Shown here piece by piece: positions 24,297 to 32,363 of a DNA stretch of 64,000 nt. Origin of the DNA: Sagittula sp. P11. GTDB taxonomy: Bacteria > Pseudomonadota > Alphaproteobacteria > Rhodobacterales > Rhodobacteraceae. Position numbers and translations under genes: made by a program. The stretch lies in NCBI RefSeq assembly GCF_002814095.1, contig NZ_CP021915.1:1-64000 (forward strand). The letters are read 5' to 3'. The notes under the pieces were generated by a model. That model did no database searches, had not been told where the DNA came from, and was given only the letters and a program-made list of their open reading frames with translations. How positions within the stretch are numbered: the stretch's first letter is position 1; each line of letters opens with the position of its first letter.

Positions 24297-25864
24297 GCCG
24301 GTTCCTTTCGGGTCTTGGTTGCGCGGATCGCCAGCGCGTCGTTCAGGGTCATCAGCGACCTTGTGCCGGTCGCGCCTTCGGGCCGGGGGAAGTCCGACCG
24401 GAAATGCGCGCCCCGGCTTTCCCGGCGCATCAGCGCGGCGGCGGCGATCAGGGTGGCGGTGGCGGTCATGTTCTTCAGCGTCTCGCAATCGGGTTGCGCG
24501 GCTTCGATCGCGGCGATCTCGGCCAGCGTCCGGGTCAGGCCATCCGCCGTGCGGATCACGCCAGCGCCGTCGGTCATCGCCTGACGCAGCCGGGCGACCA
24601 GCGCAGGATCGGGCGTTTCGGCGGCGGGAAGCTCGGGCAGGGTGACGGCTGCGGCATCCGTAGGCGCGGGCAGGGCGGCGTCGATCGCCAGCGCACAGCG
24701 GCGGCCATAAACCAGCGCCTCGAGCAGGCCGTTCGAGGCCAGACGGTTCGCGCCATGCAACCCGGTCGAGGCGACCTCACCACAGGCCCAGAGGCCGGGC
24801 AGGGTGCTGGCCCCGTCCGCGTTCGTCGCCACACCGCCCATGTGGTAATGCGCGGCGGCGGCCACAGGGATGACCTGCGTGACCGGGTCGAGACCCGCCT
24901 GCTGGCAAGCGGCGTTGACGGCTGGGAAATCGCTGGGGATCTTTGCGCCAAGGGCGGCGCGGGTGTCCAGTGCCGGGGCCAGCCCTGCCTGTGTCTGGGC
25001 ATAGACGGCGCGAGCCACGATGTCGCGCGGGGCCAGTTCCGAGTCGGGGTGGGTGTCCAGCATGAAGCGCACGCCCTGTCGGTTGACCAACGTGGCTCCT
25101 TCGCCGCGCAATGCCTCGGTCGCCAGCGGGGCAGGGTCCAGCCCGCAGGCCATGGCGGTAGGGTGGAACTGCACGAATTCTGCGTCGGCGATCTGCGCGC
25201 CCGCGCGGGCGGCCATGCCGATGACCTGGCCCCGGATGCGCGGCGGGTTGGTCGTGAGGGCATAAAGCCCGCCCGATCCGCCCCCGGCCAGCAAAACTGC
25301 CTTGCCGCGCAGGGTGACGCTGGCGCTTTGCCCCCGATCACAGCGGGCAACGGCCACGCCGGTGACACGGCCGACCGAGACCTCAAGCCCCGTGGCCATC
25401 ACGCCTTCGAGCACCTGGATATGATCCGCCTCGCGCACCTGGACGATCAGGGCGCGCATGATCTCGGCCCCGGCCTGATCGCCCTGAACCCGCACCACGC
25501 GGGCGACACTATGCGCCGCCTCGCGCGACAGCACATAGTCGCCGTCTGCGGTGCGGTCGAAGGGTGTGCCCAGCCCGGTCAGGTCAAGGATGTGATCGCG
25601 CGCCTCGGTTGTGACCGACACCGCCACGCCCGGATCGACGGTGCCTGCGCCTGCGGTGACGGTATCGCGGGCATGGGCCTCGGCGCTGTCCGCCGGGTCC
25701 ATCGCCGCCGCCACGCCGCCCTGCGCCCAGGCCGAGGAGGCGCCGGTTCCCAATGCCTCGGGCGAGATCATCAGCACGGGACGCGGGGCCAGTTTCAGCG
25801 CGGCGTATTGCGCCGCCAGCCCTGCGCCCACGATAATGACGCGACCCGTTTCGATCGGGGACAT
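24293..25864 (-). CDS. nadB: L-aspartate oxidase
   Basis: A 523-aa FAD enzyme that oxidises L-aspartate to iminoaspartate, the first step of de novo NAD synthesis. Motifs include VIIVGAGLAAQYAALKLAPR (FAD site at the N-terminus), GASSAWAQGGVAAAMD, VLLAGGGSGGLYALTTNP, EFVQFHPTAMACG and LWACGEVASTGLHGANRLAS. It lies four bases downstream of nadA and is coupled to nadC, giving the order nadA-nadB-nadC that lets the unstable iminoaspartate be used at once. Confidence 0.97.
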   Translation of the reverse strand: MSPIETGRVIIVGAGLAAQYAALKLAPRPVLMISPEALGTGASSAWAQGGVAAAMDPADSAEAHARDTVTAGAGTVDPGVAVSVTTEARDHILDLTGLGTPFDRTADGDYVLSREAAHSVARVVRVQGDQAGAEIMRALIVQVREADHIQVLEGVMATGLEVSVGRVTGVAVARCDRGQSASVTLRGKAVLLAGGGSGGLYALTTNPPRIRGQVIGMAARAGAQIADAEFVQFHPTAMACGLDPAPLATEALRGEGATLVNRQGVRFMLDTHPDSELAPRDIVARAVYAQTQAGLAPALDTRAALGAKIPSDFPAVNAACQQAGLDPVTQVIPVAAAAHYHMGGVATNADGASTLPGLWACGEVASTGLHGANRLASNGLLEALVYGRRCALAIDAALPAPTDAAAVTLPELPAAETPDPALVARLRQAMTDGAGVIRTADGLTRTLAEIAAIEAAQPDCETLKNMTATATLIAAAALMRRESRGAHFRSDFPRPEGATGTRSLMTLNDALAIRATKTRKEPA

Positions 25865-25868
25865 CGCC

Positions 25869-26930
25869 CTAGCCGGCCATCTTGGCAGAGAGGTCGATCA
25901 TGCGCTGCACGGCGACACGGGCCTTGTCGGCGATCTGTGGGTCAACCTCGACCGCGCCTTCCATGGTGTGGAGCGACCACAGCACCTTTTCCAGCGTGAT
26001 CTTCTTCATGTAGGGGCACATGTTGCAGGGGCCGACGAAATCCACATCCGGAAGCGCGTCCGAGATGTTGGACGCCATGGAGCATTCCGTCACCAGCATC
26101 GCCTTTTCGGGCCGTTGCTGAGTGACATAGTTGATGATCCCGCTGGTCGAGCCGGAAAAATCCGCTTCGGCCACAACGTCGGGCGGGCATTCGGGATGCG
26201 CGATGATCCGCGTGCCGGGGTTCCATTCGCGGAAATCCTTCAGGTCCTGCGCGGTGTATTGTTCGTGCACGATGCAGGCCCCATCCCACCACACGATGTT
26301 CTTTTCCGGCACCAGGTTGGCGATGTTCTGCGCCAGATATTTGTCCGGTGTCATGATGACGGTGTCACTATCCAGCCCGCGCACGATCTGCACCGCGTTC
26401 GACGAGGTGCAGCAGATGTCGGACGCGGCCTTCACCTCGGCCGTGGTGTTCACATAGGTGACGACGGGCGCGCCGGGATATTGTGCGCGCATCTGGGCGA
26501 TGCCCTCGGCGGTGATGCTTTCGGCCAACGAACAGCCTGCCTCCATGTCGGGGATCAGCACCGTCTTGGAGGGGTTTAGGATCTTGGACGTCTCGGCCAT
26601 GAAATGCACACCGCATTGAACGATCATGTGGGCCTCGACCTTGGTCGCCTCGATTGCCAGCTGAAGGCTGTCGCCGACCACGTCCGCGATGCCGTGATAG
26701 ATCTCGGGCGTCATGTAGTTATGCGCCAGGATGACCGCGTTGCGATCCTTCTTCAACTTGTTGATCGCCGCCACGTAGGGCGCATAGATCGCCCAGTCGG
26801 GGGGCGTCACGACACGGTCCATGCGCGCATAGATTTCGGCAGTCGCGGCTGCGATGCCGGTGGAAGGGGAAAGATCGTAGTGATCGGCGAGTTCGGCGCG
26901 CAGCGCGATCTGGTCCAGCAAGTGCGGCAA
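25869..26930 (-). CDS. nadA: Quinolinate synthase
   Basis: A 4Fe-4S enzyme of about 350 residues that condenses iminoaspartate with dihydroxyacetone phosphate to quinolinate. Cluster cysteines are seen in VQCGVHFMAETSKIL, LVTECSMASNI and GPCNMCPYMKKITLEKVLWS. Substrate motifs are AVILAHNYMTPEIYHGIADV and SKTVLIPDMEAGCSLAES. No ATG start exists. TTG at 26930 lies directly against the GAGGAG ribosome site, while TTG at 26921 has nine-base spacing and is the better start. It is the first gene of the nad operon. Confidence 0.96.
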   Translation of the reverse strand: MPHLLDQIALRAELADHYDLSPSTGIAAATAEIYARMDRVVTPPDWAIYAPYVAAINKLKKDRNAVILAHNYMTPEIYHGIADVVGDSLQLAIEATKVEAHMIVQCGVHFMAETSKILNPSKTVLIPDMEAGCSLAESITAEGIAQMRAQYPGAPVVTYVNTTAEVKAASDICCTSSNAVQIVRGLDSDTVIMTPDKYLAQNIANLVPEKNIVWWDGACIVHEQYTAQDLKDFREWNPGTRIIAHPECPPDVVAEADFSGSTSGIINYVTQQRPEKAMLVTECSMASNISDALPDVDFVGPCNMCPYMKKITLEKVLWSLHTMEGAVEVDPQIADKARVAVQRMIDLSAKMAG

Positions 26931-27145
26931 CTCCTCGGGTCAATTCGGGCCGCCGCAAAGGGCGCGGCCGCACGCGGAGGGCGTCGGCTGATGGGTATCT
27001 AATTGGTGGATGACGCAAGGGCAAGCTTGAGGGAGCGCGCCACATAAATTGCATACGCTAACATTTTCAGGAGGCTGGAGGTCCCAGTCCCACGTCTAAG
27101 CGTCTGACCAGGGTTCCAAGGCCGCTCCGGTCGCGAGTCGCGACT
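26931..27145. other. Upstream region of nad operon
   Basis: About 215 bp with no gene. The nadA ribosome site GAGGAG lies at its left edge on the minus strand. An AT-richer stretch near 27040-27070 (minus strand GTATGCAATTTATGTGG) could hold the promoter. I see no riboswitch and no clear NrtR- or NadQ-type operator. Confidence 0.4.
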
Positions 27146-27549
27146 TCAGGGGACAATATCGTATTCCGAACTGACCTCGGAATCGAACAGGATGCCGCCA
27201 CACACGTTGAAAATGGCCTCATCGCCCTTTTGGAAAGCGAGGTTGCGGACGGATGGCGACATTGCCGCGCATCAGGCCAGAAGGACCTATGAATTCGATG
27301 GCCCCGCAGTCGATGTCACGCGGACGTCCCTCCAGCGCGCGCAGGCACTGAATTGCGCGGATCGAGGCCATAGCCTGTCTCGTAGCTCAAGTAGCCCGCG
27401 CACCACTTGCCTGCGGCCCGCGCGCGTTCCATCTGGTCCTGGGCGCGTGGCACCTCGTCAGCATCGTCGGCGCGGATTAATTCGTGAGGTGCAGCGAACC
27501 GCATCTCGGTGTCGGCAAGATCGGCGCGCAGCAAAAGGTCGACCGCACC
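27146..27549 (-). pseudogene. pabB: pabB remnant (aminodeoxychorismate synthase component I)
   Basis: Only the two ends of the gene remain. The N-terminal part encodes ELIRADDADEVPRAQDQM and AAGKWCAGYLSYETGYGLDP. It then jumps in another frame to the C-terminal part, QCLRALEGRPRDIDCGAIEF and IGPSGLMRGNVAIR. A 4-bp tandem duplication (CGGACGGA, 27246-27253) shifts the frame again, before AFQKGDEAIFNVCGGILFDS and the stop at 27146. Roughly 250 middle residues are deleted. The frozen remnant suggests PabB is supplied elsewhere in the genome. Confidence 0.8.
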
Positions 27550-27580
27550 CAGCCTGATCTTGCGAGATCACGTCAGGAGG

Positions 27581-27898
27581 TTAGGCCTCGTCATCAGGAG
27601 CTACGAAGGCCCGAGCGGTGTCGTAATCCGCTGCAAGGCGCATTTCGCGCAGCGGTTTCACACGCCGAATGGATTCGGCATAGATCTCGTGCGCCTTGTA
27701 GGCGGCCAGCGCCTCGTCATCCACGAACTCTCCGTAGACGACCACGTCGATCTCCTTGCTGGCCGGATCCGTCTTGCGGTTCAGAGCGATCTCGAGGTGC
27801 TTCGCATTGGGAATCTGCGTCAGGAGCTGCAGTCCCTTTCGGACAGTGTCGAGGTTGCCGTCGTTCGGAACAGTGAAGAAAACGACATGGCGGATCAT
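27581..27898 (-). CDS. Dabb (stress-responsive A/B barrel) domain protein
   Basis: A 105-aa protein from ATG 27898 with a GGAG ribosome site. The pattern MIRHVVFFTVPNDGNLDTVR, then LLTQIPNAKHLEIALNRKTD, then DVVVYGEFVDDEALAAYKAH is typical of Dabb domains, small dimeric ferredoxin-like barrels of varied and often unknown role. It stands alone downstream of the accessory junction and appears intact. Confidence 0.88.
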   Translation of the reverse strand: MIRHVVFFTVPNDGNLDTVRKGLQLLTQIPNAKHLEIALNRKTDPASKEIDVVVYGEFVDDEALAAYKAHEIYAESIRRVKPLREMRLAADYDTARAFVAPDDEA

Positions 27899-28329
27899 TG
27901 AATACTCCGGGTGTTCAGTGGTGGGAGCTGGCCCCAAGCCTCATGCTGGGAACCACGCGCCTCGCGCGGTTGCCCTTCTAAGGTTTCGGCCCGACACCGC
28001 AACCCCATCGGCCCGCCATCGTCACGTTTCGCCTGAGAAACGACCGATGTATGAGGGAAGACTTTCGTTGAACTGAAGGACTTTATGCGGGGACACCAGG
28101 TTCGGATCCGGGCGGGCGGTCCGCGTTCTGACGGTTGATTTAGCCGCTGTGCGACCGGGTCCCGGAAAGTCAAAGCAGGCTTTGGGTCCTGGCGGATCCG
28201 GAGAATGAGGAAAGGGGTCTGGCAGAGTTCCGCAGGGGGCCCGCCACCTCACCGAAGGGTTACTTTCCAAAACCGTTCTCCGGTCCGCGCGCGGTTGCCG
28301 TGCGCTCCTTCTGACATCGGAGACCACCC
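27899..28329. other. Non-coding junction between metabolic block and conjugative module
   Basis: About 430 bp without a supportable gene. A small hairpin CGTTTCGCCTGAGAAACG lies at 28025-28042. A T-arm-like segment (CCAGGTTCGGATCCGGG, about 28098) recalls a tRNA 3' end but lacks the rest of a tRNA. The last 110 bp lead into ardC. This is a plausible recombination junction, but no direct repeat proves it. Confidence 0.4.
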
Positions 28330-29055
28330 ATGGCCAAATCCAAATCTAAACCCAAATTCGACGCCGCCGCGTCGATCACAAACGAACTCATTCGCATCAT
28401 CGAACGCGGAGTCCTGCCGTGGCGCAAGCCCTGGACGGCGGGTGGCAGCTCCCGGCCTCTGCGGGTGAGCGGCGCGCCCTACCAGGGCGTCAACAACTTC
28501 CTGCTGACCATGCGGACAACGATGGCGGGCTACGGCTCGCCATTCTGGATGACGATGCCACAGGCCAACGCCCTGGACGCCAGGATCCGCAAAGGCGAGA
28601 AATCCTCCCTGGTGATCTATTACGGACAGAGTCGGAAACAGGGGGAGGGGGATGACGCGTCCGACGATGACGAGACCGACGACGCCCGCGTCTTCCGTTT
28701 CCAGAAATCCTACCGGGTCTTCAACGCTTGTCAGATCGAAGGGCTCCCGGACAGTTTTCATCCGGACCCCGAGCCCGTGCCGGATCATCCGATCGCAGAG
28801 CCGATCCCGCATATGCAGGCCTTCTTCGAGGCCATCGACATCACCACCGTATTCGCGGGCGACGAGGCCTATTACATGCCGGCTGTCGACAAGGTCTACA
28901 TGCCTCCCATCTCACGGTTTCAGGACCCGCGGAACTTTTACGGTGTTTGGGCGCACGAATGTTCTCATGCGACCAAGGCGCCGCATCGCCTGAACCGCAA
29001 CTATGGCCTGTCCCGGTTCGGAAACACGGCCTACGCGCGCGAAGAAATCGTGGCG
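28330..29055 (+). pseudogene. ardC: ardC antirestriction gene, 5' part, split by recombinase element
   Basis: The frame encodes an ArdC N-terminal ssDNA-binding domain (RGVLPWRKPWTAGG, then GAPYQGVNNFLLTMRTTMAG, then NALDARIRKGEKSSLVIYY) and the metallopeptidase-like domain with WAHECSHATKAPHRLNR (HExxH type). It runs to YAREEIVA and then enters foreign sequence. The missing end is at 35590-35802; joining the two gives 311 aa, a normal ArdC length. ArdC shields incoming single-stranded conjugative DNA from restriction. As it stands, the product would stop at 29064 and lack its C-terminal 70 residues. Confidence 0.88.
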
Positions 29056-29118
29056 TTATCTTGACAGTCTGCACCGCATGCCACCTTGCCGTAGGATGGG
29101 TGACAGGCGTCGACGGTA

Positions 29119-29182
29119 GGCAGTTTTCAGGCTGGCCGCCGCGCTTACCAAAGAGCTGGCGGCGGCCAGCCTGAGAACTGCC
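29119..29182. repeat. Long hairpin near element left end
   Basis: A 24-bp inverted repeat with one wobble position lies at 29119-29142 and 29159-29182, with a 16-base loop. It starts GGCAGTTTTCAGGCTGG and lies about 50 bp inside the element end and 48 bp before the first recombinase. It could be part of the recombinase binding site, or a transcript structure that protects the recombinase genes from outside transcription. Confidence 0.8.
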
Positions 29183-29229
29183 GGGCCGAAGCGTGCACCG
29201 GGTGGGGGCATGGGGAGGGTTTTGCGCTG

Positions 29230-30579
29230 GTGTCGATTATTTATGTTTGCGAGCGTCGCGAGGCCGGGGGTCTCGACGCGCATGTGCCGTTGATCCTGCG
29301 CGGCGACGCGCTCTACGACCCCGATCTGGATCGCTTCTTCCTCGACCTGCCGCTATCGGGGATTCGATCGCGGCATTCGCTTCGCGCCCAGGCCTATGAT
29401 GTGACAGTCTGGCTTCGCTTTCTCGATGCTTGCGGCAAGACCGTATGGGCTGCGACCCGCGACGATGTCGAGGCTTATCATCGTGCGCGTCGGCGCGGCG
29501 ATGCCGGTCAGCGGATCACGGCGGCAAGCTGGAACAGGGCCGTCGCCAGCCTTGATCGCCTCTATCGCTGGGGCGAGCGGCAAGGGCTGATCGCCGAGGC
29601 ACCGTTCAACCGTCGTGCCGTGTGGCGACCGGCGCAGGGTGGACGTCGCGGAATGATCGCCGCGCGCAACGACGCCTATGAACGTGTTGCGAAGCGGTCG
29701 GATGTCCGGTTCGTCACGATGGACGACTACCGCATCTTCCGCGAGGTCGGTCTGCGCGGCCTCGCGCCTGACGGCAGCGAACGCCCCGGCGCACGTGATA
29801 GGAACGGATTGCGCAACGTGCTTTTCGCCGATCTGCTCGTCACGACAGGTTTGCGACTGGAAGAAGCCTCAGGTCTGCTCGCCGGTGATCTCGCGGTCAT
29901 TGTTCCGGACGGCGATGAGAACCGGCAGCTCTGGTTGCGCCTGCCGCCGCCGCTCACCAAGGGCGATCGCGGACGAAGTGTTCTGGTCCCACGCCGGCTG
30001 CTTCGTCAGATCGCGGCCTATATCGATGTCGAGCGCGCGGCAGGCGCGGCCAAATTCGTCGCGCGCAATGGCGCGGCGCGCTTTGACCGGCCGATCCATA
30101 TCACCGACGCCGGTCTCGACCGCATGCGCGATGTCTGCACGCCAGAGGAACGATGCCGTCTGATCCTGTGCAACGAGAACGGAACGCCGCGCGAGCCCGC
30201 GGCGCTATGGCTGACCGAGGTCGGACAGCCCGTTCGACCCAATTCCTGGGAGGTGATCTTCGCCCGCGCCTGCAAGCGCTGTAGAGACTATGGTTTCTCG
30301 TTGTCGATCAGCCCGCACCAGCTGCGCCACACCTTCGCGGTCCATATGCTCGCTTTGCTGATCCAGGAGCGTCTGCGCGAAGCCGCATTGCCGGCGGGGC
30401 CGATGGAGAGCTACCGGCTGATCCTGGGCGACCCGCTGCAGCAGGTGCAACGCCTGCTCGGCCACGCGAGTCTCGCCACCACCTATATCTATCTCGACCA
30501 TATCGCGACCCGCGCCGATACGGTGGATTCGGCGGTCGAGGAGTTGCTGGCACTGCTGCCGGGACCGCAGGGCGCATGA
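29230..30579 (+). CDS. Tyrosine recombinase, first of trio
   Basis: A 449-aa phage-integrase-family protein. The N-terminal SAM-like DNA-binding part includes RSRHSLRAQAYDVTVWLRFL. The catalytic domain has Arg in VTTGLRLEEASGLLAG, HxxR in ISPHQLRHTFAVHMLA, His in LLGHASLATTYIYLD, and Tyr in the same segment, so the full R-H-R-H-Y set is present. The start is GTG at 29230. The stop overlaps the next start (ATGA). It is the one most likely to cut DNA on its own. Confidence 0.88.
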   Translation: MSIIYVCERREAGGLDAHVPLILRGDALYDPDLDRFFLDLPLSGIRSRHSLRAQAYDVTVWLRFLDACGKTVWAATRDDVEAYHRARRRGDAGQRITAASWNRAVASLDRLYRWGERQGLIAEAPFNRRAVWRPAQGGRRGMIAARNDAYERVAKRSDVRFVTMDDYRIFREVGLRGLAPDGSERPGARDRNGLRNVLFADLLVTTGLRLEEASGLLAGDLAVIVPDGDENRQLWLRLPPPLTKGDRGRSVLVPRRLLRQIAAYIDVERAAGAAKFVARNGAARFDRPIHITDAGLDRMRDVCTPEERCRLILCNENGTPREPAALWLTEVGQPVRPNSWEVIFARACKRCRDYGFSLSISPHQLRHTFAVHMLALLIQERLREAALPAGPMESYRLILGDPLQQVQRLLGHASLATTYIYLDHIATRADTVDSAVEELLALLPGPQGA

Positions 30580-32363
30580 GCGGGCGTCGCCGCAAGGGCA
30601 GGCCCGTTGCTTTCGCGCGCGTCACGCCGGAGCGAGCCAAGCCCGATCCGGTGCTCGGCCTCAGATTCGTCATCGAGGCGCGGCATGGCGGGACCGTCCA
30701 GGTTGACATGACCAATCTCGATCCTCGTCCGCTCGCTATCGCCTTTGCCAGCGCGTTGCGCCGGTCGGCCGCGCTCGGCGGCCCGATCGGTGCGGCCAGC
30801 GTCATCAAACAGTATGTAAACTCCTATCGCCGTTTCTTCACCTGGCTTTCCGATGAGGCGGGGGAAGTGGACGGGCCCGAAGACATGCGCGCAGCCCATG
30901 TCGACGGTTTCGCATCGGCACTCGAACGCGGGGGAATGGGCGCTATCTACCGGCATGTGACGGTCAGCAAGATCGTCAATACGCTGCGTGCGATAGAGGC
31001 GGATCGGCCCGACAGTATCACGCCCGACCTTCATGAGCGGTTGCGTTATACAATGGCAACCTCGGCGGGACGCTCGACCCCGCGTGATGCCTACAGTCCC
31101 TTCGTCGCCCGCGCGCTGCGCGACGCGGCCCGTACGGACGTGGAAGCGATATTCCGCCGGATCGGCGCCGAGGATCGGACCGATGAGGGCGATCCGGTCA
31201 TTGGAGGAGCGCGGGCCGATGTCGAAGCTCTCATCGCGCGCGATGGAGCCGTTCGGACCGAGAGCGTCGAGCTGCGCCGTCTCTATTTCATGCGCTTGCG
31301 GCGCGGCTTGCCGATCAGCACGCTGATCGACGACCTGCATCGCAGACATCATCTGCACGTCACCGATCTGCCGCCATTGCTCGTGCTGCTTGCTCTCGAT
31401 ACCGGCCTCGAGCCGGAATGCCTGAAGGCGCTGACGGTCGATTGCCTGGCCAATCCCTCCGCCGGAACCGTCGAACTGCGATACCTGAAGCGGCGCGCCG
31501 GCGCCGCCGGGCACAAGAGCATGCGCGTGCGCGACGGCGGCCTCGGCACGCCGGGTGGCCTTCTCCGCCGGCTGATCGAGATTACGACCGTCGCCCGTCA
31601 GCATCTGCCCACCGATTGTCTCTGGGTTTACCACAACGTCGGCGGTCTCCATGCCGGCATCCGTCATCCGCGCGAACGCCTCGACGCCTGGGTGGCACGG
31701 CACCGGATTGTCGATGAGGACGGCAAGCCGCTCCATCTTCTGCTGTCCCGGCTTCGCAAAACCCACAAGGCGCTGTGGTACACCAAAACCGAGGGGTACA
31801 TCGCCCGCTTCGCGGTCGGCCACACGCCCGAGGTCGCGGCGCGCCACTACGCCGATCTGCCATCGCTGCGGCCCCTGCACGAGGCCACCGTCGCCGATGC
31901 CTTCCGCGACGCTGTCGTCGCCGCGATGCCGACCATCCTCGCGCCAGCAGCCGAGAAGACGCTGCGCGAAGCGCCCGAACAGGCCGGGCCGCTGATGCCG
32001 CCGGATGCGGTCGGTTCCATTCTCGATGGGGAGCAGGATCTCTGGCTCGCCGCCTGCGCGGGGTTCCATAGCAGCCCCTTCGCCGAGGCCGGCTCGCCAT
32101 GCCAGCAGCCGTTCTGGGGATGCCTCCATTGCCCCAACGCCGTCATCACCGCCCGCAAGCTCCCCGCGATCATGGCCTTCCTGTCCTTCGTCGAAGACCA
32201 GCGGCAGGGGCTTCCCGGTCCCGACTGGATGGTCAAGTTCGGGCAGGTTCATGCCCGGATCGTCCATCAGATCTTGCCCGCGTTTTCCGATGCCGTTGTC
32301 GCCGAAGCGCGGTTACGCGCCGGGGAGGAGCGCCTCTATCTGCCGCCCGAGGCGCGCGCATGA
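30576..32363 (+). CDS. Tyrosine recombinase-like protein, second of trio
   Basis: A 595-aa large recombinase. The catalytic region is partly degenerate: the position of the first Arg reads LALDTGLEPECLKALTV (Glu instead of Arg), while LLSRLRKTHKALWYTKTEGY and FAVGHTPEVAARHYADL keep Arg, His and Tyr. The C-terminus has a Cys cluster (PCQQPFWGCLHCPNAVIT) that looks metal-binding. It is translationally coupled on both sides. It may assist DNA binding rather than catalyse. Confidence 0.8.
   Translation: MSGRRRKGRPVAFARVTPERAKPDPVLGLRFVIEARHGGTVQVDMTNLDPRPLAIAFASALRRSAALGGPIGAASVIKQYVNSYRRFFTWLSDEAGEVDGPEDMRAAHVDGFASALERGGMGAIYRHVTVSKIVNTLRAIEADRPDSITPDLHERLRYTMATSAGRSTPRDAYSPFVARALRDAARTDVEAIFRRIGAEDRTDEGDPVIGGARADVEALIARDGAVRTESVELRRLYFMRLRRGLPISTLIDDLHRRHHLHVTDLPPLLVLLALDTGLEPECLKALTVDCLANPSAGTVELRYLKRRAGAAGHKSMRVRDGGLGTPGGLLRRLIEITTVARQHLPTDCLWVYHNVGGLHAGIRHPRERLDAWVARHRIVDEDGKPLHLLLSRLRKTHKALWYTKTEGYIARFAVGHTPEVAARHYADLPSLRPLHEATVADAFRDAVVAAMPTILAPAAEKTLREAPEQAGPLMPPDAVGSILDGEQDLWLAACAGFHSSPFAEAGSPCQQPFWGCLHCPNAVITARKLPAIMAFLSFVEDQRQGLPGPDWMVKFGQVHARIVHQILPAFSDAVVAEARLRAGEERLYLPPEARA

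Noticed and set aside
24281-25999. Very long plus-strand open frame opposite nadB and nadA
   Set aside because: It is antisense to well-supported nadB; its length comes from the codon bias of the real gene, and its protein is low-complexity with no family pattern.
28060-28150. tRNA-like T-arm (GGTTCGGATCC) at the junction
   Set aside because: The T-stem has a mismatch, no acceptor partner or anticodon arm can be found, and no second copy of the segment marks an attachment site.
30489-32267. 592-codon minus-strand open frame opposite the recombinases
   Set aside because: Shadow of the high-GC recombinase genes, without domain or ribosome site.
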